Shown piece after piece: positions 25,308 to 34,544 of a stretch of 64,000 nt of DNA (positions within the stretch are counted from its first letter, which is position 1; each line of letters starts with the position of its first letter). Location of the stretch: positions 1 through 64,000 of the forward strand of contig NZ_JAGPOX010000024.1 in NCBI RefSeq assembly GCF_019038435.1, read 5' to 3'. The stretch is from Nocardia alni. Its GTDB lineage: Bacteria; Actinomycetota; Actinomycetes; Mycobacteriales; Mycobacteriaceae. Under the pieces are notes generated by a model that searched no databases, had not been told where the DNA came from, and was given only the letters and a program-made list of their open reading frames with translations. The position numbers were made by a program, and so were the translations under genes.

Positions 25308-26170
25308 TCGCCACCCTGGCCGTGGGCCTGGCCCTCGGCGCGATGTACGCACTGGTCGCGACCGGCTACACGATCGTCTACCGGGCCACCGGTGTGATCA
25401 ACTTCGCCTCCGGGACCTATGTGGTGGTCGGCGGACTGGGCAGCTACTGGCTCTCCGAGCAGGAGCACTGGCCGTACGGCCTCGCGGTGGTCGGCGGGAC
25501 GGTGCTGGCGGGGGTCTGGAGCAGCGTGCTCTGGTTCGTGATCATCGTCCCGCTCTGGCGCCGCCGGAGCCCCGGTTACATCGTCCTGCTCAGCACCGTG
25601 ATGGTCGCGGCGCTCTCCGCCCCGCTGATCGAGAAGCTGGTCACGCCGGACGCGCAGACCCTCCCGGCCTGGGTGCCGGGCTGGCAGGTCCGGGTGGGGC
25701 AAAGCCGGATCAGCGGGCAGTACGTGCTGATCATGGCGGTCTCGATCGCGGTCGTGGTCGCCGTCACCCTGCTGCTGAGGTACTCCACCACCGGCCGGCG
25801 GCTGCGCGCTTGTGCGGCGAACCGGGAGACCAGCCGGCTGCTCGGCATTCACCCCGAGGGGGTCGGCGCGGTGGCGATGGCGGTCACCGGGCTGCTCGGT
25901 GGGCTGGCCGGGGCGATGGCCATCGCGGCGCAGGCCATCCAGCCGGACGTCGGCCTGTCCCTGAGCGTCTTCGCCTTCGTCGCCGCGGTTTTCGGCGGAC
26001 TGGAGAGCGCCGCCGGGGCCTTCGCCGGCGGGCTGGTGCTCGGGGTCGCGCAGACCCTGGTGGACCGGTACTACACGGCCAGCTACGACGAGCTGATCGT
26101 CTTCGGGCTGCTGACAGCGGTGCTGCTGCTCCGGCCGCAGGGGCTGCTGGTCCGTTCCCGGCCACGATGA
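25304..26170 (+). CDS. livH: Branched-chain-type ABC transporter permease, LivH type
   Basis: 288 residues with eight hydrophobic segments. The start LGAMYALVATGYTIVYRATGVINFA is characteristic of LivH, and GRRLRACAANRETSRLLGI is the coupling loop. GTG start overlapping the LivG stop (GTGA). It is the last gene of the hydrolase/transporter operon; a broken regulator follows within 20 bp. Confidence 0.92.
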   Translation: MIATLAVGLALGAMYALVATGYTIVYRATGVINFASGTYVVVGGLGSYWLSEQEHWPYGLAVVGGTVLAGVWSSVLWFVIIVPLWRRRSPGYIVLLSTVMVAALSAPLIEKLVTPDAQTLPAWVPGWQVRVGQSRISGQYVLIMAVSIAVVVAVTLLLRYSTTGRRLRACAANRETSRLLGIHPEGVGAVAMAVTGLLGGLAGAMAIAAQAIQPDVGLSLSVFAFVAAVFGGLESAAGAFAGGLVLGVAQTLVDRYYTASYDELIVFGLLTAVLLLRPQGLLVRSRPR

Positions 26171-26187
26171 GGCGGGCGGCATTTTGA

Positions 26188-26345
26188 GCGCGCTTTCGCG
26201 ACGAGATCGTGCGGGGCGGATCGAGGACGGCAGACGCATCAACCAGGTGCAGCCCGCCGAGCGGTACGGCGTCTCGCGGATCCCGGTCCGCGAGGCCCTC
26301 CGGCGGCTCCAGTCGGAATCCCTGGTCGTCCTGCCAGTGGCCCAT
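26188..26345 (+). pseudogene. Truncated, frameshifted GntR regulator remnant
   Basis: ARFRDEIVRG is read in one frame and then, after a shift near 26211, RIEDGRRINQVQPAERYGVSRIPVREALRRLQSESLV in another. This is the winged helix of a GntR protein closely resembling the intact regulator at 14278 in both protein and DNA. The effector domain is absent; similarity stops near 26345. It marks the right end of the island and suggests a duplicated regulator or an insertion/deletion boundary. Confidence 0.8.
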
Positions 26346-26512
26346 GCACCCGTGGCCATCGGGTTACCGGTCGGTGCGATTCGCAGGTGGCGGGCCTACT
26401 CCAGCGGCGATCAGAGGTGATCCTGAAAGATGCGTTGCACCAAGCGCTTTCGAGCGCTGAGACGCGTAGTTCGAGGCCCCGGGACCCGACGAGCATGAGG
26501 GGTTTGTCGGGA

Positions 26513-27448
26513 TCACATGCCTCGGCTGTCCCCGGGCGGAAGAAGTTCCGCGCCCGCGGCGAGTAGCTTTTCGGCCTCTACCTTGCCGTCGTCGGTTAGT
26601 GGGACCAGCGGAGGGCGTACGAAACCGGACTCGATGCGTCCCTGCTGAGCCAGCGCCCATTTCAGCGGTGCCGGGTTGGTCTCTATGAACAGGAGATCGG
26701 CCAGTGGGTGCAGGCGATAGTGCAAGTCGCGGGCTTTCGCGTAGTCGCCCGTATCCCAGGCTTCGTACATCTGAGCGACGGCCGCCGGAGCCAAATTGGC
26801 GACCGCACTGATGAATCCGACGCCGCCGAGGGCCAGCAAGGGAAGGCACAGCAATTCGATGCCCGACCACATCAGCAGGTCCGGTCCGCAGGCGTGCAGT
26901 ACGCGGGAGAAGTGCGAGAAGTCCTTGGTCGTTTCCTTGATCCCGACGATATTGTCGAATTCGCGGTACAGGCGAGCGACTGTGCCGGGTGCGATATCCA
27001 CTGCGGTTCTCGAGGGCACGTTGTAGATCACTATGGGCAGGTCGGGAAATTCCCGGGCGACGGTCGCGTACCAGTTGTAGAGGCCGAGTTGGGTGGGTTG
27101 CGCGTAGTAGGGAGTGATAACGAGTACGGCGTCGGCACCGGCATCACGGGCGACCGCGGTCAGGTCGAGGGTGTCATCGAGTTCGGCGCTGCCGGTTCCG
27201 GGAAGGAACGGCACGCGGTCGCCGACCGCCGTCGCGACCGTGCGGATCGCCTCGGCCCGTTCGGCCAACGTCTGCGCACCCGGTTCGCCGGTCGAACCGC
27301 CGAACGAAATGGCGTGAGTGCCGTTGCTCAGTTGGAACTCGACCAGGTCAGACAGGCTGGCGTGGTCGACGGTGCCGTCGGAGTGGAACGGGGTGATCAA
27401 CGGCGCGATCGAACCGCGTATCTGGGCAGGGTCGTTGCGGAACTTCAC
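26513..27448 (-). CDS. DapA-family (dihydrodipicolinate synthase-like) aldolase
   Basis: 311 residues. All family hallmarks are present: substrate loop GGSTGEPG (family GTTGE), Tyr142 in YNVPSRT and Schiff-base Lys171 in GIKETTKD. Unlike the DapA-like protein at 16178 it should be a fully competent pyruvate-type aldolase. It lies 34 bp after the RraA-like aldolase gene in a two-gene leftward operon next to a LysR gene. A catabolic role in keto-acid cleavage is likelier than lysine synthesis because of this context (inference). Confidence 0.9.
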   Translation of the reverse strand: MKFRNDPAQIRGSIAPLITPFHSDGTVDHASLSDLVEFQLSNGTHAISFGGSTGEPGAQTLAERAEAIRTVATAVGDRVPFLPGTGSAELDDTLDLTAVARDAGADAVLVITPYYAQPTQLGLYNWYATVAREFPDLPIVIYNVPSRTAVDIAPGTVARLYREFDNIVGIKETTKDFSHFSRVLHACGPDLLMWSGIELLCLPLLALGGVGFISAVANLAPAAVAQMYEAWDTGDYAKARDLHYRLHPLADLLFIETNPAPLKWALAQQGRIESGFVRPPLVPLTDDGKVEAEKLLAAGAELLPPGDSRGM

Positions 27449-27482
27449 GGTGCTTCTCCTGAGTTGCTCGCGTAGTGTTATT

Positions 27483-28202
27483 TCATTCGGTATCGGTGAG
27501 GGTGGTCAGCCAGTCCTCGTACCGCTTTTGCCAGATGTCGCCGAGCGGATAGAGGCCTTCGATCCCGGAACCCGCGGCCACCTGCTCGGTGATGAACCGC
27601 TCCTGACGCTCCTGCTCGGCCGCGGCGCCGAGCACCTCGCGCACCAGCGGCGGCGGGATGACCAGCACGCCGTCGTCGTCGCCGACAATCCAGTCGCCAG
27701 GCAAGACCGCTGCGCCGCCGCAGCCGATCGGAACATCGATGTCCCAGGGGACGTGACGTCGCCCGAGCACGGCGGGGTGCGGCCCGCCGTGGAATACCGA
27801 GATGCCGAGTTCCGCGACGACGGCCGCGTCACGCAGTCCGCCGTCGGTGACGACGGCTGCGGCTCCGCGCACCTCGGCACGTTTGGCCAGGATGTCACCG
27901 ATCGTGCCGCTGCCACGCTCGCCCCGGGCCTCCATGACGAGGACCTCGCCGGGTTCCAGGGACTCGATGGCCCGCTTCTGGGCGTTGAATCCGTCGCCGC
28001 GTTCGGCGAACAGATCCTCCCGGTGGGGTAGGTAACGCAGAGTGCGCGCACGACCCGCGAACCGCGAACCCGGCTTAGCCGCCTGCACACCGTCGATGGT
28101 GACGTTGTTCAGTCCGTGCTTGCGCAGCTGCGCTGACAGGGTCGCCACCGACACTGTTGTCAGTTTCTCGCGGAGATCGTTTTCGGCAAGGTCGTCGGCC
28201 AT
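27483..28202 (-). CDS. RraA-family aldolase, LigK/HMG-aldolase-like
   Basis: 239 residues. The core GTIGDILAKRAEVRGAAAVVTDGGLRD carries the Gly-rich phosphate/carboxylate site and the conserved arginine-aspartate pair that binds substrate and divalent metal in 4-carboxy-4-hydroxy-2-oxoadipate/4-hydroxy-4-methyl-2-oxoglutarate aldolases. GDWIVGDDDGVLVIPP is the second family block. With LigI- and LigJ-like genes within 3 kb, cleavage of 4-carboxy-4-hydroxy-2-oxoadipate to pyruvate and oxaloacetate is the natural assignment. ATG at 28202 behind AAAGGTG; divergent from the LysR gene. Confidence 0.85.
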   Translation of the reverse strand: MADDLAENDLREKLTTVSVATLSAQLRKHGLNNVTIDGVQAAKPGSRFAGRARTLRYLPHREDLFAERGDGFNAQKRAIESLEPGEVLVMEARGERGSGTIGDILAKRAEVRGAAAVVTDGGLRDAAVVAELGISVFHGGPHPAVLGRRHVPWDIDVPIGCGGAAVLPGDWIVGDDDGVLVIPPPLVREVLGAAAEQERQERFITEQVAAGSGIEGLYPLGDIWQKRYEDWLTTLTDTE

Positions 28203-28298
28203 GCTCGGTCACCTTTCTCGCTGGTGGTACGTACTCAGACAATCGGCTGAGGCCGAGAACGACAAGAAGCCCCGACCCGTAATTGTTAAACTTTATGC

Positions 28299-29198
28299 AT
28301 GAATATCGACTTTGCGTTGCTGCGCTCTTTCGTCGTTCTCGCCGAGGAGTTGCACTTCGCGCGTGCCGCCGAGCGCCTGTACATCGAGCAGCCGGCGCTG
28401 AGTCAGCGAACTCGCCGTCTCGAGCGCAGGATCGCGGTCCAGCTATTCGACCGTGATACCCGTAACGTGCGGCTGACGCCCGCGGGGGTGGAGTTTCTCA
28501 ACGACATCCGGGATGTGCTGGCGCGGTTCGATTCGGCGGTCGCTCGCGCGCAGGAAACGGCCTCGGGCGATCGCGGCACCATCCGGGTGGCCTACACGTT
28601 CAGCGTGGGCTACGAAACTTTGCCGGCGCTGCTCACCGGCCTCGATACGGATTCGGGGTTACAGGCGGAGGCACTGGAATTGTGGGAGAAGGACGTCCTG
28701 GACGCCGTACGCCGCCGGAGGCAGGATGTTGGGCTGGTGCGTTATGACCCCGATGATCCGGAGTTGGCCTCGGTGCTGATTCGCCGTGAGCGACTGGCTC
28801 TCGCGGTGCCACACGGGCACCACCTGGCCACACTGATGTCGGTGTCGTTGTCCGAAGTATCCGGTGAGCCGTTCGTGATCATTCCGCGCAGCGTGGCGCC
28901 CGGCTACCATGCGGTGATCGAGAAAGTATTCGCCAGAGCCGGATTCGCGCCCAAGACCGTCGCGAACGCTGTCCCGGGCAGCCGGGTCATGACAGATCTG
29001 CAGCGCAACAATGCCGTTGCCCTGCTGCCGATGTCCGCGCAGCGGGTTCATCCGGAAGGCGTGGCCGCCTTCCTGCGGATCGAAGACGATTTCGCGACCC
29101 TGCCCGTCCGATTGATCTACCGGGAGGATTCGAGCACGGCGGTGCGAGCGTTCGCCGACCGGGCACAACAGATCGCTCGTGAGCACCACTGGTTGTAG
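28299..29198 (+). CDS. LysR-family transcriptional regulator
   Basis: 299 residues. The N-terminal helix-turn-helix is standard: LLRSFVVLAEELHFARAAERL, QPALSQRTRRLERRI, LFDRDTRNVRLTPAG. The effector domain begins near residue 90 (GTIRVAYTFSVGYETLPALL). LysR proteins usually activate the divergent operon with a pathway intermediate as inducer, here the RraA/DapA pair across a 96-bp gap. The ATG at 28299 was chosen because LysR proteins start just before LLRSF; an out-of-frame ATG precedes it by four bases. Confidence 0.92.
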   Translation: MNIDFALLRSFVVLAEELHFARAAERLYIEQPALSQRTRRLERRIAVQLFDRDTRNVRLTPAGVEFLNDIRDVLARFDSAVARAQETASGDRGTIRVAYTFSVGYETLPALLTGLDTDSGLQAEALELWEKDVLDAVRRRRQDVGLVRYDPDDPELASVLIRRERLALAVPHGHHLATLMSVSLSEVSGEPFVIIPRSVAPGYHAVIEKVFARAGFAPKTVANAVPGSRVMTDLQRNNAVALLPMSAQRVHPEGVAAFLRIEDDFATLPVRLIYREDSSTAVRAFADRAQQIAREHHWL

Positions 29199-29230
29199 CA
29201 GGCGAGCCGCCGTCGGCGATTACCGTGTGC

Positions 29231-30151
29231 TCAATCGCGATCCTCGTCGTTTGCCGGCGCGGTGATCTCGTTCGAAATGTCGGCGAACCGGAAAACCTCC
29301 TGAGGGTTCTTCACGAGGATCTGCCGTCGTGTTGCTTCGTCCGGCGCGTACCGTGCGAAGAGGTCGAGCAGTTCGCCATCGTTCGGGACCGGGACGGGGC
29401 GGATCGGGTGCGGCCAGTCGCTGGCCCACAACATTCGGGTCGGTACCTGCTGGATGTACTCGTGCGCGTACGCGACGGCGTCATTCCAGGGGTGTCCGGC
29501 GGCTTCGGCACGCTTATCGCCGTTGGACAGCATCATCCACCAGTTCCCGCGCTGCAGCAGGTTGAGCATCTTCCGGAACCGGGGGTCGGCCAGGCCGTGG
29601 TCGTACTGCAATGGCCCCATGTGGTCGACGATGATATCGGCCTCCACATCGTCGAACAATGCGGTCACCTCGTCCGGATCCATGTCGACCAGCTGCAGCT
29701 TGAAGTACCAGCCGCGCTCCGTGACTCGTTCGATCGCCCGTCTGATCCGCTCCGGAGAGAGCCGGCTGGCGGTGAGTCTCGGATGAAAGTTGAACCGTGC
29801 GCCGCGCACGCCTGCCTCATGCATCTCGGTGAGCTGATCATCGGTCACCGAATCGTCGACGCGTCCGCAGCCCCGGTAGCCGCTGCCCGCGGTCGACAGC
29901 GCGTCGATGAGCGCCGAGTGGTCGGTGCCGTACGCGGTCGGCTGAACGATCACACCGCGGTCGATCCCGAGCACCGAATGTGTGCGCCGCATCGCGTGCA
30001 CGGTGGCGTCGTAAGCGGTGTAGACGGCATTCGGCTGTACCGGAAACCGTTCTCGATCGCCGAAAACATGTACGTGGCTATCGCATGAACCGGCTGGCAG
30101 TTGCCATTTCGGCGCACGCGTCTCCGGATCGAAATTCCCGTATTCAACCAT
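29231..30151 (-). CDS. ligI: LigI-like 2-pyrone-4,6-dicarboxylate lactonase (amidohydrolase family)
   Basis: 306 residues. Segments match Sphingobium LigI closely in order and spacing: CDSHVHVFGDRERFP near residue 23, GVRGARFNFHPRL, DIIVDHMGPLQ, LWASDWPHP and LVKNPQEVFRF. LigI hydrolyses the pseudo-aromatic lactone 2-pyrone-4,6-dicarboxylate to 4-oxalomesaconate without a metal (family knowledge). The ATG at 30151 follows AAGGGAGA and overlaps the RidA gene by 8 nt. Substrate in this organism could be a related lactone. Confidence 0.82.
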   Translation of the reverse strand: MVEYGNFDPETRAPKWQLPAGSCDSHVHVFGDRERFPVQPNAVYTAYDATVHAMRRTHSVLGIDRGVIVQPTAYGTDHSALIDALSTAGSGYRGCGRVDDSVTDDQLTEMHEAGVRGARFNFHPRLTASRLSPERIRRAIERVTERGWYFKLQLVDMDPDEVTALFDDVEADIIVDHMGPLQYDHGLADPRFRKMLNLLQRGNWWMMLSNGDKRAEAAGHPWNDAVAYAHEYIQQVPTRMLWASDWPHPIRPVPVPNDGELLDLFARYAPDEATRRQILVKNPQEVFRFADISNEITAPANDEDRD

Positions 30152-30563
30152 GCTTTTCTCCCTTGACCGCGTTGTCCTCGAGTACCGCGACGATTTCGCA
30201 TTGCACCCGGATATGCGGACGGTTCGTCCCGACGGAAACCCGCCGCGCCGGTCGTCTGCCCGGGTCCGGGAACAGCGCGCACCACCATTCGTTGAGCACC
30301 GCGCGGTCGGCGGACCGGCCGAGCTGGATATCGAACTTCGCGATATCGTCCAGTGATCCGCCGACGGCGGCCAATACCGCCGCCACATTGGCGGACATCT
30401 GTGCGCATTCGTCCGCGAACTCGGCGGGAAAGCTCGTCGGGTCGGTGCCGTCCTTACCGCCGTGGACGACACCGGTGAAGAGCAAGTCGCCTACGCGACA
30501 GCCTGCCGGCACAGGATTCTCGTGCGAGAAACCCTCGATATAGATGCTCTCTCGTGGAGCCAT
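30144..30563 (-). CDS. RidA-family (YjgF) enamine/imine deaminase-like protein
   Basis: 139 residues with the RidA layout: GDLLFTGVVHGGKDGTDP, AECAQM-type helix, GGSLDDIAKFDIQLG and RVSVGTNRPHIRVQCEIVAVLE. RidA proteins hydrolyse reactive enamines/imines, or act in catabolic operons as tautomerases or deaminases. The ATG at 30563 follows AGAGGAT. First gene of the leftward pair with LigI, divergent from the LigJ operon across 254 bp. The catalytic arginine cannot be assigned with certainty. Confidence 0.82.
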   Translation of the reverse strand: MAPRESIYIEGFSHENPVPAGCRVGDLLFTGVVHGGKDGTDPTSFPAEFADECAQMSANVAAVLAAVGGSLDDIAKFDIQLGRSADRAVLNEWWCALFPDPGRRPARRVSVGTNRPHIRVQCEIVAVLEDNAVKGEKHG

Positions 30564-30817
30564 TCGATCCTCTTTCCCCGCGCCACGGATACCGTGCGAA
30601 ATTCGCGTACGCGACCACGTTCCGTCGGGAAACGCTAAACGCCGCCCGGTAGGGCCTCCAAGACAGGTCGGCGACCGATTTATGCACAAGCGTTATGGGT
30701 GAAACTCCGCGTCATTAATGCATACTTTTTATCAGTACGCTCCCTGTGTGCCTTGGTGCCGCTTTCGCCGGAGCTTACGTTTGTGGCGTACCCGACCAGC
30801 GAAAGGAGGCCTGACCC

Positions 30818-31939
30818 ATGGCTCGGTTGAACGGCGTCGTCGAGCGCCTCGAACGGGGGCAGACGGTCCCGCCGATGTACGTCGATTGCCACGCGCACTT
30901 CACCAGCGTGCCGCAGGCGCTGAAACAATGGCGCAACCGGCAGATCGACGAGATCGAGCGGCATGGGCGGCATATGCCTGCCGGGGGACCGGACATCTCC
31001 GACAGTGAACTGGCTCGGGCCTTGTCCGGCGGGCCGATCTCGCTGCAGGCCGCGCGCGGGATCGACATGACCTTGCTGTCTCCCATCGCGGGCCTGATGG
31101 CGCACCACTACGGCGACCAGGAAACCAGCGTGGTCTGGAGCAGACTGAGCAACGACATCATCCATCGTGCGTGCGGGCTCTTTCCCGACCGCCTCGTGGG
31201 TGTCGGTCAGTTGCCGCAGTCTCCCGGCGAAAGTATCGACGCCAGCGTGGCCGAGCTACGGCGGTGTGTGAACGAACTGGGGTTCGTGGGGTGCAACCTG
31301 AATCCTGACCCCTCCGACGGTTACTGGCGGGCATCGTCGATCACCGACCCGTACTACTATCCGCTCTACGCCGAGATGGTCGAGCTGGGAGTGCCGGCCG
31401 TTGTCCATGCCTCGATGTCGGCCAACCCGGCCGTGCAAGGCACCTGTGCCCATTACCTCAACGCCGACACCACGGTGTTCATGCAGCTGTGCCAGTCCGA
31501 CCTGTTCAGGGAGTTCCCCGAGCTGCGATTGATCCTGCCGCACGGTGGCGGGGCGGTTCCGTACCACTGGGACAGGTACCAGGGCGTTATGTACGACCAG
31601 GGTCGCGGTGATCTGCTCGACATCATCGGCGACAACGTGTACTTCGACACCTGCCTCTACGGGCAGCGGGGCATGCAGCTGCTGGTGGACACCGTGCCGG
31701 CGAAGAACCTGGTCTTCGCCTCGGAAATGATCGGCGCCGTACGAAGCACCGACCCCGCGACAGGCCGCCGGTACGACGACACCCGCACGCTGCTGGAGGA
31801 GGTTGCGGGATTGTCCGAAACGGGCCGCGCCGCGATCGCGTCCGGCAACGCGCTCAGGGTTTTTCCACGGCTGCGCGGAATTCTGGATACCGACGAGACA
31901 TTCCCCGGAACCGGGCACAGCCACAATGTCGTGGGCTGA
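30818..31939 (+). CDS. ligJ: LigJ-like 4-oxalomesaconate hydratase (amidohydrolase family)
   Basis: 373 residues. The order of blocks follows Sphingobium LigJ almost point for point: VDCHAHFTSVPQALKQWR, LLSPIAGLMAHHYGDQETS, GQLPQSPGESIDASVAELRRCV, GFVGCNLNPDPSDGYW, LPHGGGAVPYHWDR, NVYFDTCLYG and FASEMIGAVR. Metal ligands are the HAH near residue 25 and the histidine of LPHGGG. The enzyme hydrates 4-oxalomesaconate to 4-carboxy-4-hydroxy-2-oxoadipate. The ATG at 30818 follows GAAAGGAGG. It heads a rightward operon with ThDP, decarboxylase-like and transporter genes. Confidence 0.88.
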   Translation: MARLNGVVERLERGQTVPPMYVDCHAHFTSVPQALKQWRNRQIDEIERHGRHMPAGGPDISDSELARALSGGPISLQAARGIDMTLLSPIAGLMAHHYGDQETSVVWSRLSNDIIHRACGLFPDRLVGVGQLPQSPGESIDASVAELRRCVNELGFVGCNLNPDPSDGYWRASSITDPYYYPLYAEMVELGVPAVVHASMSANPAVQGTCAHYLNADTTVFMQLCQSDLFREFPELRLILPHGGGAVPYHWDRYQGVMYDQGRGDLLDIIGDNVYFDTCLYGQRGMQLLVDTVPAKNLVFASEMIGAVRSTDPATGRRYDDTRTLLEEVAGLSETGRAAIASGNALRVFPRLRGILDTDETFPGTGHSHNVVG

Positions 31940-31949
31940 GAGGGAACCC

Positions 31950-33605
31950 ATGACCAAGGTTTACGAAGCCATCGCCGACGCGTTCGTGGCGGAAGGAACC
32001 TCACATGTCTTCGGCATGATGGGCGACGCCAATATGCACTGGATGAACGCGGTCGCCGAGCGCGGCGTAGAGCTGTTCGAGGTCCGCCACGAAGGCTCGG
32101 GTCTGACGATGGCGGACGGCTGGTCGCGCGCCACCGGCCGTCCGGGCGTCGGGGCGACGACGTGCGGCCCCGGCGTCACCCAGCTCGCGACAGCGCTGGT
32201 CTGCGCGGCCCGCGCACGCACCCCGCTCGTCGTTTTTGCCGGTGCGGCGCCGCTGACCGATCCAGGCGACTCCCAGTACCTCGATCAGCGCAGATTCGCC
32301 GAAGCCGTGGAGTGTGGATTCGTGTCCGTGTTGGCACCGGCACGTGCTCGGACCGCGGTACGGGAGGCGTTCTGGCTGGCGCGTACGACGTCGAAACCGG
32401 TGATGATCAGCGTGCCCATGGATGTACAACTGGCAGAGTTCGACGGACCGGCGCACTACCTGCCGTCGACCGACCTCATCGATACCACCCCCGTGACGCC
32501 CGATCCGCAGCGCATCCAGGACGCCGCCGACCTCATCGCCGAGAGTGAGCGCGTGGTCGTTCTCGTCGGGAAGGGCGCGCGTTCGCCGGAGGTGGCCGGT
32601 CTCGTCATCCAGCTCCACGAGCGGACGCGCGCGTTGCTGGCCACCACGCTGCAGGCCAGCAACTGGCTGCGCGACCGGACGCCGTACCACGCCGGAATCG
32701 CCGGGGGCTACGGGACGAGAATCGCTCACGAATTGATGAGGGAGGCGGACTGCGTAGTCGCGGTAGGCGCCAGCCTGAATCAGTACACGATCTGGCACGG
32801 TCGCCTCTTCCCGAAGGCCGATATCGTCCACATCGACCGGGCCGGTCAGGTCGTACCGGGGGACGGCCGGCCGGTCGACTGTTATGTGCGCGGCGACGCC
32901 CGCCCGGCGCTCCAGCAGCTGATCACCGCACTCGGCGGCAGGACCCCGGCCGGAACCGGGTTCCACACGCCGGTGGTCGCCGAGCGACTTCGGGAGGCTA
33001 CGACGCTGCGGGAACCGTTCCACCGGGAGCCAGATCGGCTGGACCCGCGCGAAGTTGTCCTCACGCTGGATCGGTTGATCCCCGAACGGCTTCCGCTCGT
33101 GCTGGGCAGCGGTCACCAAACCGATTTCGGGACCATGCTCTTCTCCCGGCCGCGAGAGGTCGTGTCCAACTACGGGCTGTTCGGTGCGATCGGCCAGGCG
33201 CCGCTGCTCACGATGGGCTGGACCCTCGGGCGGCACGGCCAGCCCACCTTCGTCGTGGAAGGGGATGCCAGCTTCATCATGCACCTGGCAGAGTTCGACA
33301 CCGCATGCCGCTACCGCTGGCCGGTACTGATCCTGGTGATGAACGACGAGGCGCTCGGGGCCGAATACCACAAATCCGAAGCCCACGGGCTGCGCCGGGA
33401 CCTCTCGGCGATTCGCTCGCCGGACCTCGGGGCCGTAGCCACCGCGATGGGTGGCCACGGGGCCACCGTGCGCACGATCGCCGCACTCGAAGCGGCGGTC
33501 GGCGATTTCGTCGCCGACCCCGAGCCCACGGTTGTCGATATTCGTATCACGCGCGCGGTGATGAGTGTGCCGTTCCGGCGGCTGTGGTGCGGGGAAGAGG
33601 TCTGA
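31950..33605 (+). CDS. Thiamine-diphosphate-dependent enzyme, acetolactate-synthase/decarboxylase-like
   Basis: 551 residues in the three-domain ThDP layout. The N-terminal pyrimidine domain has the catalytic glutamate in FEVRHEGSG (Glu48); a central domain carries VLVGKGARSPEV; the C-terminal domain has the cofactor motif EGDASFIMH...LVMNDEALGAEY. It starts ten bases after LigJ with GAGAGGGAA upstream. It could decarboxylate or carboligate a 2-oxo acid made by the pathway, for instance pyruvate from the aldolases. Exact reaction unpredictable. Confidence 0.87.
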   Translation: MTKVYEAIADAFVAEGTSHVFGMMGDANMHWMNAVAERGVELFEVRHEGSGLTMADGWSRATGRPGVGATTCGPGVTQLATALVCAARARTPLVVFAGAAPLTDPGDSQYLDQRRFAEAVECGFVSVLAPARARTAVREAFWLARTTSKPVMISVPMDVQLAEFDGPAHYLPSTDLIDTTPVTPDPQRIQDAADLIAESERVVVLVGKGARSPEVAGLVIQLHERTRALLATTLQASNWLRDRTPYHAGIAGGYGTRIAHELMREADCVVAVGASLNQYTIWHGRLFPKADIVHIDRAGQVVPGDGRPVDCYVRGDARPALQQLITALGGRTPAGTGFHTPVVAERLREATTLREPFHREPDRLDPREVVLTLDRLIPERLPLVLGSGHQTDFGTMLFSRPREVVSNYGLFGAIGQAPLLTMGWTLGRHGQPTFVVEGDASFIMHLAEFDTACRYRWPVLILVMNDEALGAEYHKSEAHGLRRDLSAIRSPDLGAVATAMGGHGATVRTIAALEAAVGDFVADPEPTVVDIRITRAVMSVPFRRLWCGEEV

Positions 33606-34501
33606 TGAGGCGTCTCACCGCCGCTTTGCGCCGGTATCCGCACCTCGAACCGCTGCTCGACGGCAGTCCGGTCAGCGAGGGATACGCGCTCGATGTCGCG
33701 GACATCCACCCGATCCACGAAGCCTTCGCTCCGATGGTCCGGCACCTGCGCTATGACCTCAGTGAGCTCGCCGTCGCCACCTTGCTGCAGGCCATCGAAT
33801 CCGATGTGCCGATCGCCGCCCTGCCGGTGGTCCCGCTCGGGAATTTCCCTCATCGGTCACTCTATGTATGGGGTGGTGACCGCCGGGTCGACCCGGCGGA
33901 TCTGCCGGGGCGCAGGCTCGGCGTGCGCGCTTACAGCCAGACCACCGGGCTGTGGGCACGCGGAGTTCTCGGTGACGACTACGGGGTGTCCTCCCGCGAC
34001 ATCACCTGGGTGACCACCGAGGGCCCCCATGTCGCCACCGCGAAGGATCCGAGCAACGTCATCCGGACCTCCACGAACCTGGTCGACGCCCTGCGTGCCG
34101 GAGACCTCGCGTCGGTCGTGCTGGGCGCTCCGTTCGCCGCGAATGTCGACGGACTGGCCCCGCTGATTCCCGACTGGGAATCCCGGCAGGAGAGTTTCTT
34201 CGATCAGCATGGATGGGTGCCGGCGAACCATCTCGTCGTCGTGCGACGGGATCTGCTCCGCTCGGAGCCGGGGCTCATCCGTGCGTTCTACCGCGATCTG
34301 ACCGCGAGTATCGAGGCCACAATGCGAAACGAACCGTCCGGGACGGTCCGCGGGCGTGCGGTGCGGTACGGCGTCGCTTCGGGTTTGCTCGACATGCTCG
34401 CGACAGCGATTCGGTACGCGCGGGAACAAGAGGTCATCCGGTGCGACCTCGACGCGGCGGATATCTTCGCCGACTTCGAAAAGTACGTAGGCGAGTCGTG
34501 A
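33605..34501 (+). CDS. 4,5-dihydroxyphthalate decarboxylase-like protein
   Basis: 298 residues. HEAFAPMVRHLRYDLSELAVATLLQA, PVVPLGNFPHRSLYVWGGDRRVDPADLPGRRLGVRAYSQTTGLWARGVLGDDYG matches the order seen in 4,5-dihydroxyphthalate decarboxylases, which share the fold of type-2 periplasmic binding proteins. There is no signal peptide, favouring a cytoplasmic enzyme. It overlaps the ThDP gene as TGATG. With LigI/J/K functions nearby, decarboxylation of an aromatic dicarboxylate towards protocatechuate is plausible but unproven. Confidence 0.75.
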   Translation: MRRLTAALRRYPHLEPLLDGSPVSEGYALDVADIHPIHEAFAPMVRHLRYDLSELAVATLLQAIESDVPIAALPVVPLGNFPHRSLYVWGGDRRVDPADLPGRRLGVRAYSQTTGLWARGVLGDDYGVSSRDITWVTTEGPHVATAKDPSNVIRTSTNLVDALRAGDLASVVLGAPFAANVDGLAPLIPDWESRQESFFDQHGWVPANHLVVVRRDLLRSEPGLIRAFYRDLTASIEATMRNEPSGTVRGRAVRYGVASGLLDMLATAIRYAREQEVIRCDLDAADIFADFEKYVGES

Positions 34502-34544
34502 CGCGGACAAGCTGCCCGACGGTTGCGAGAAAGGCAGGGCAACG

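Noticed and set aside
28270..30740. Shared LysR box between the LysR promoter and the LigJ/RidA divergent region
   Set aside because: Only short TTTATGCA/ATGCAT similarities were seen; too weak to call an operator.
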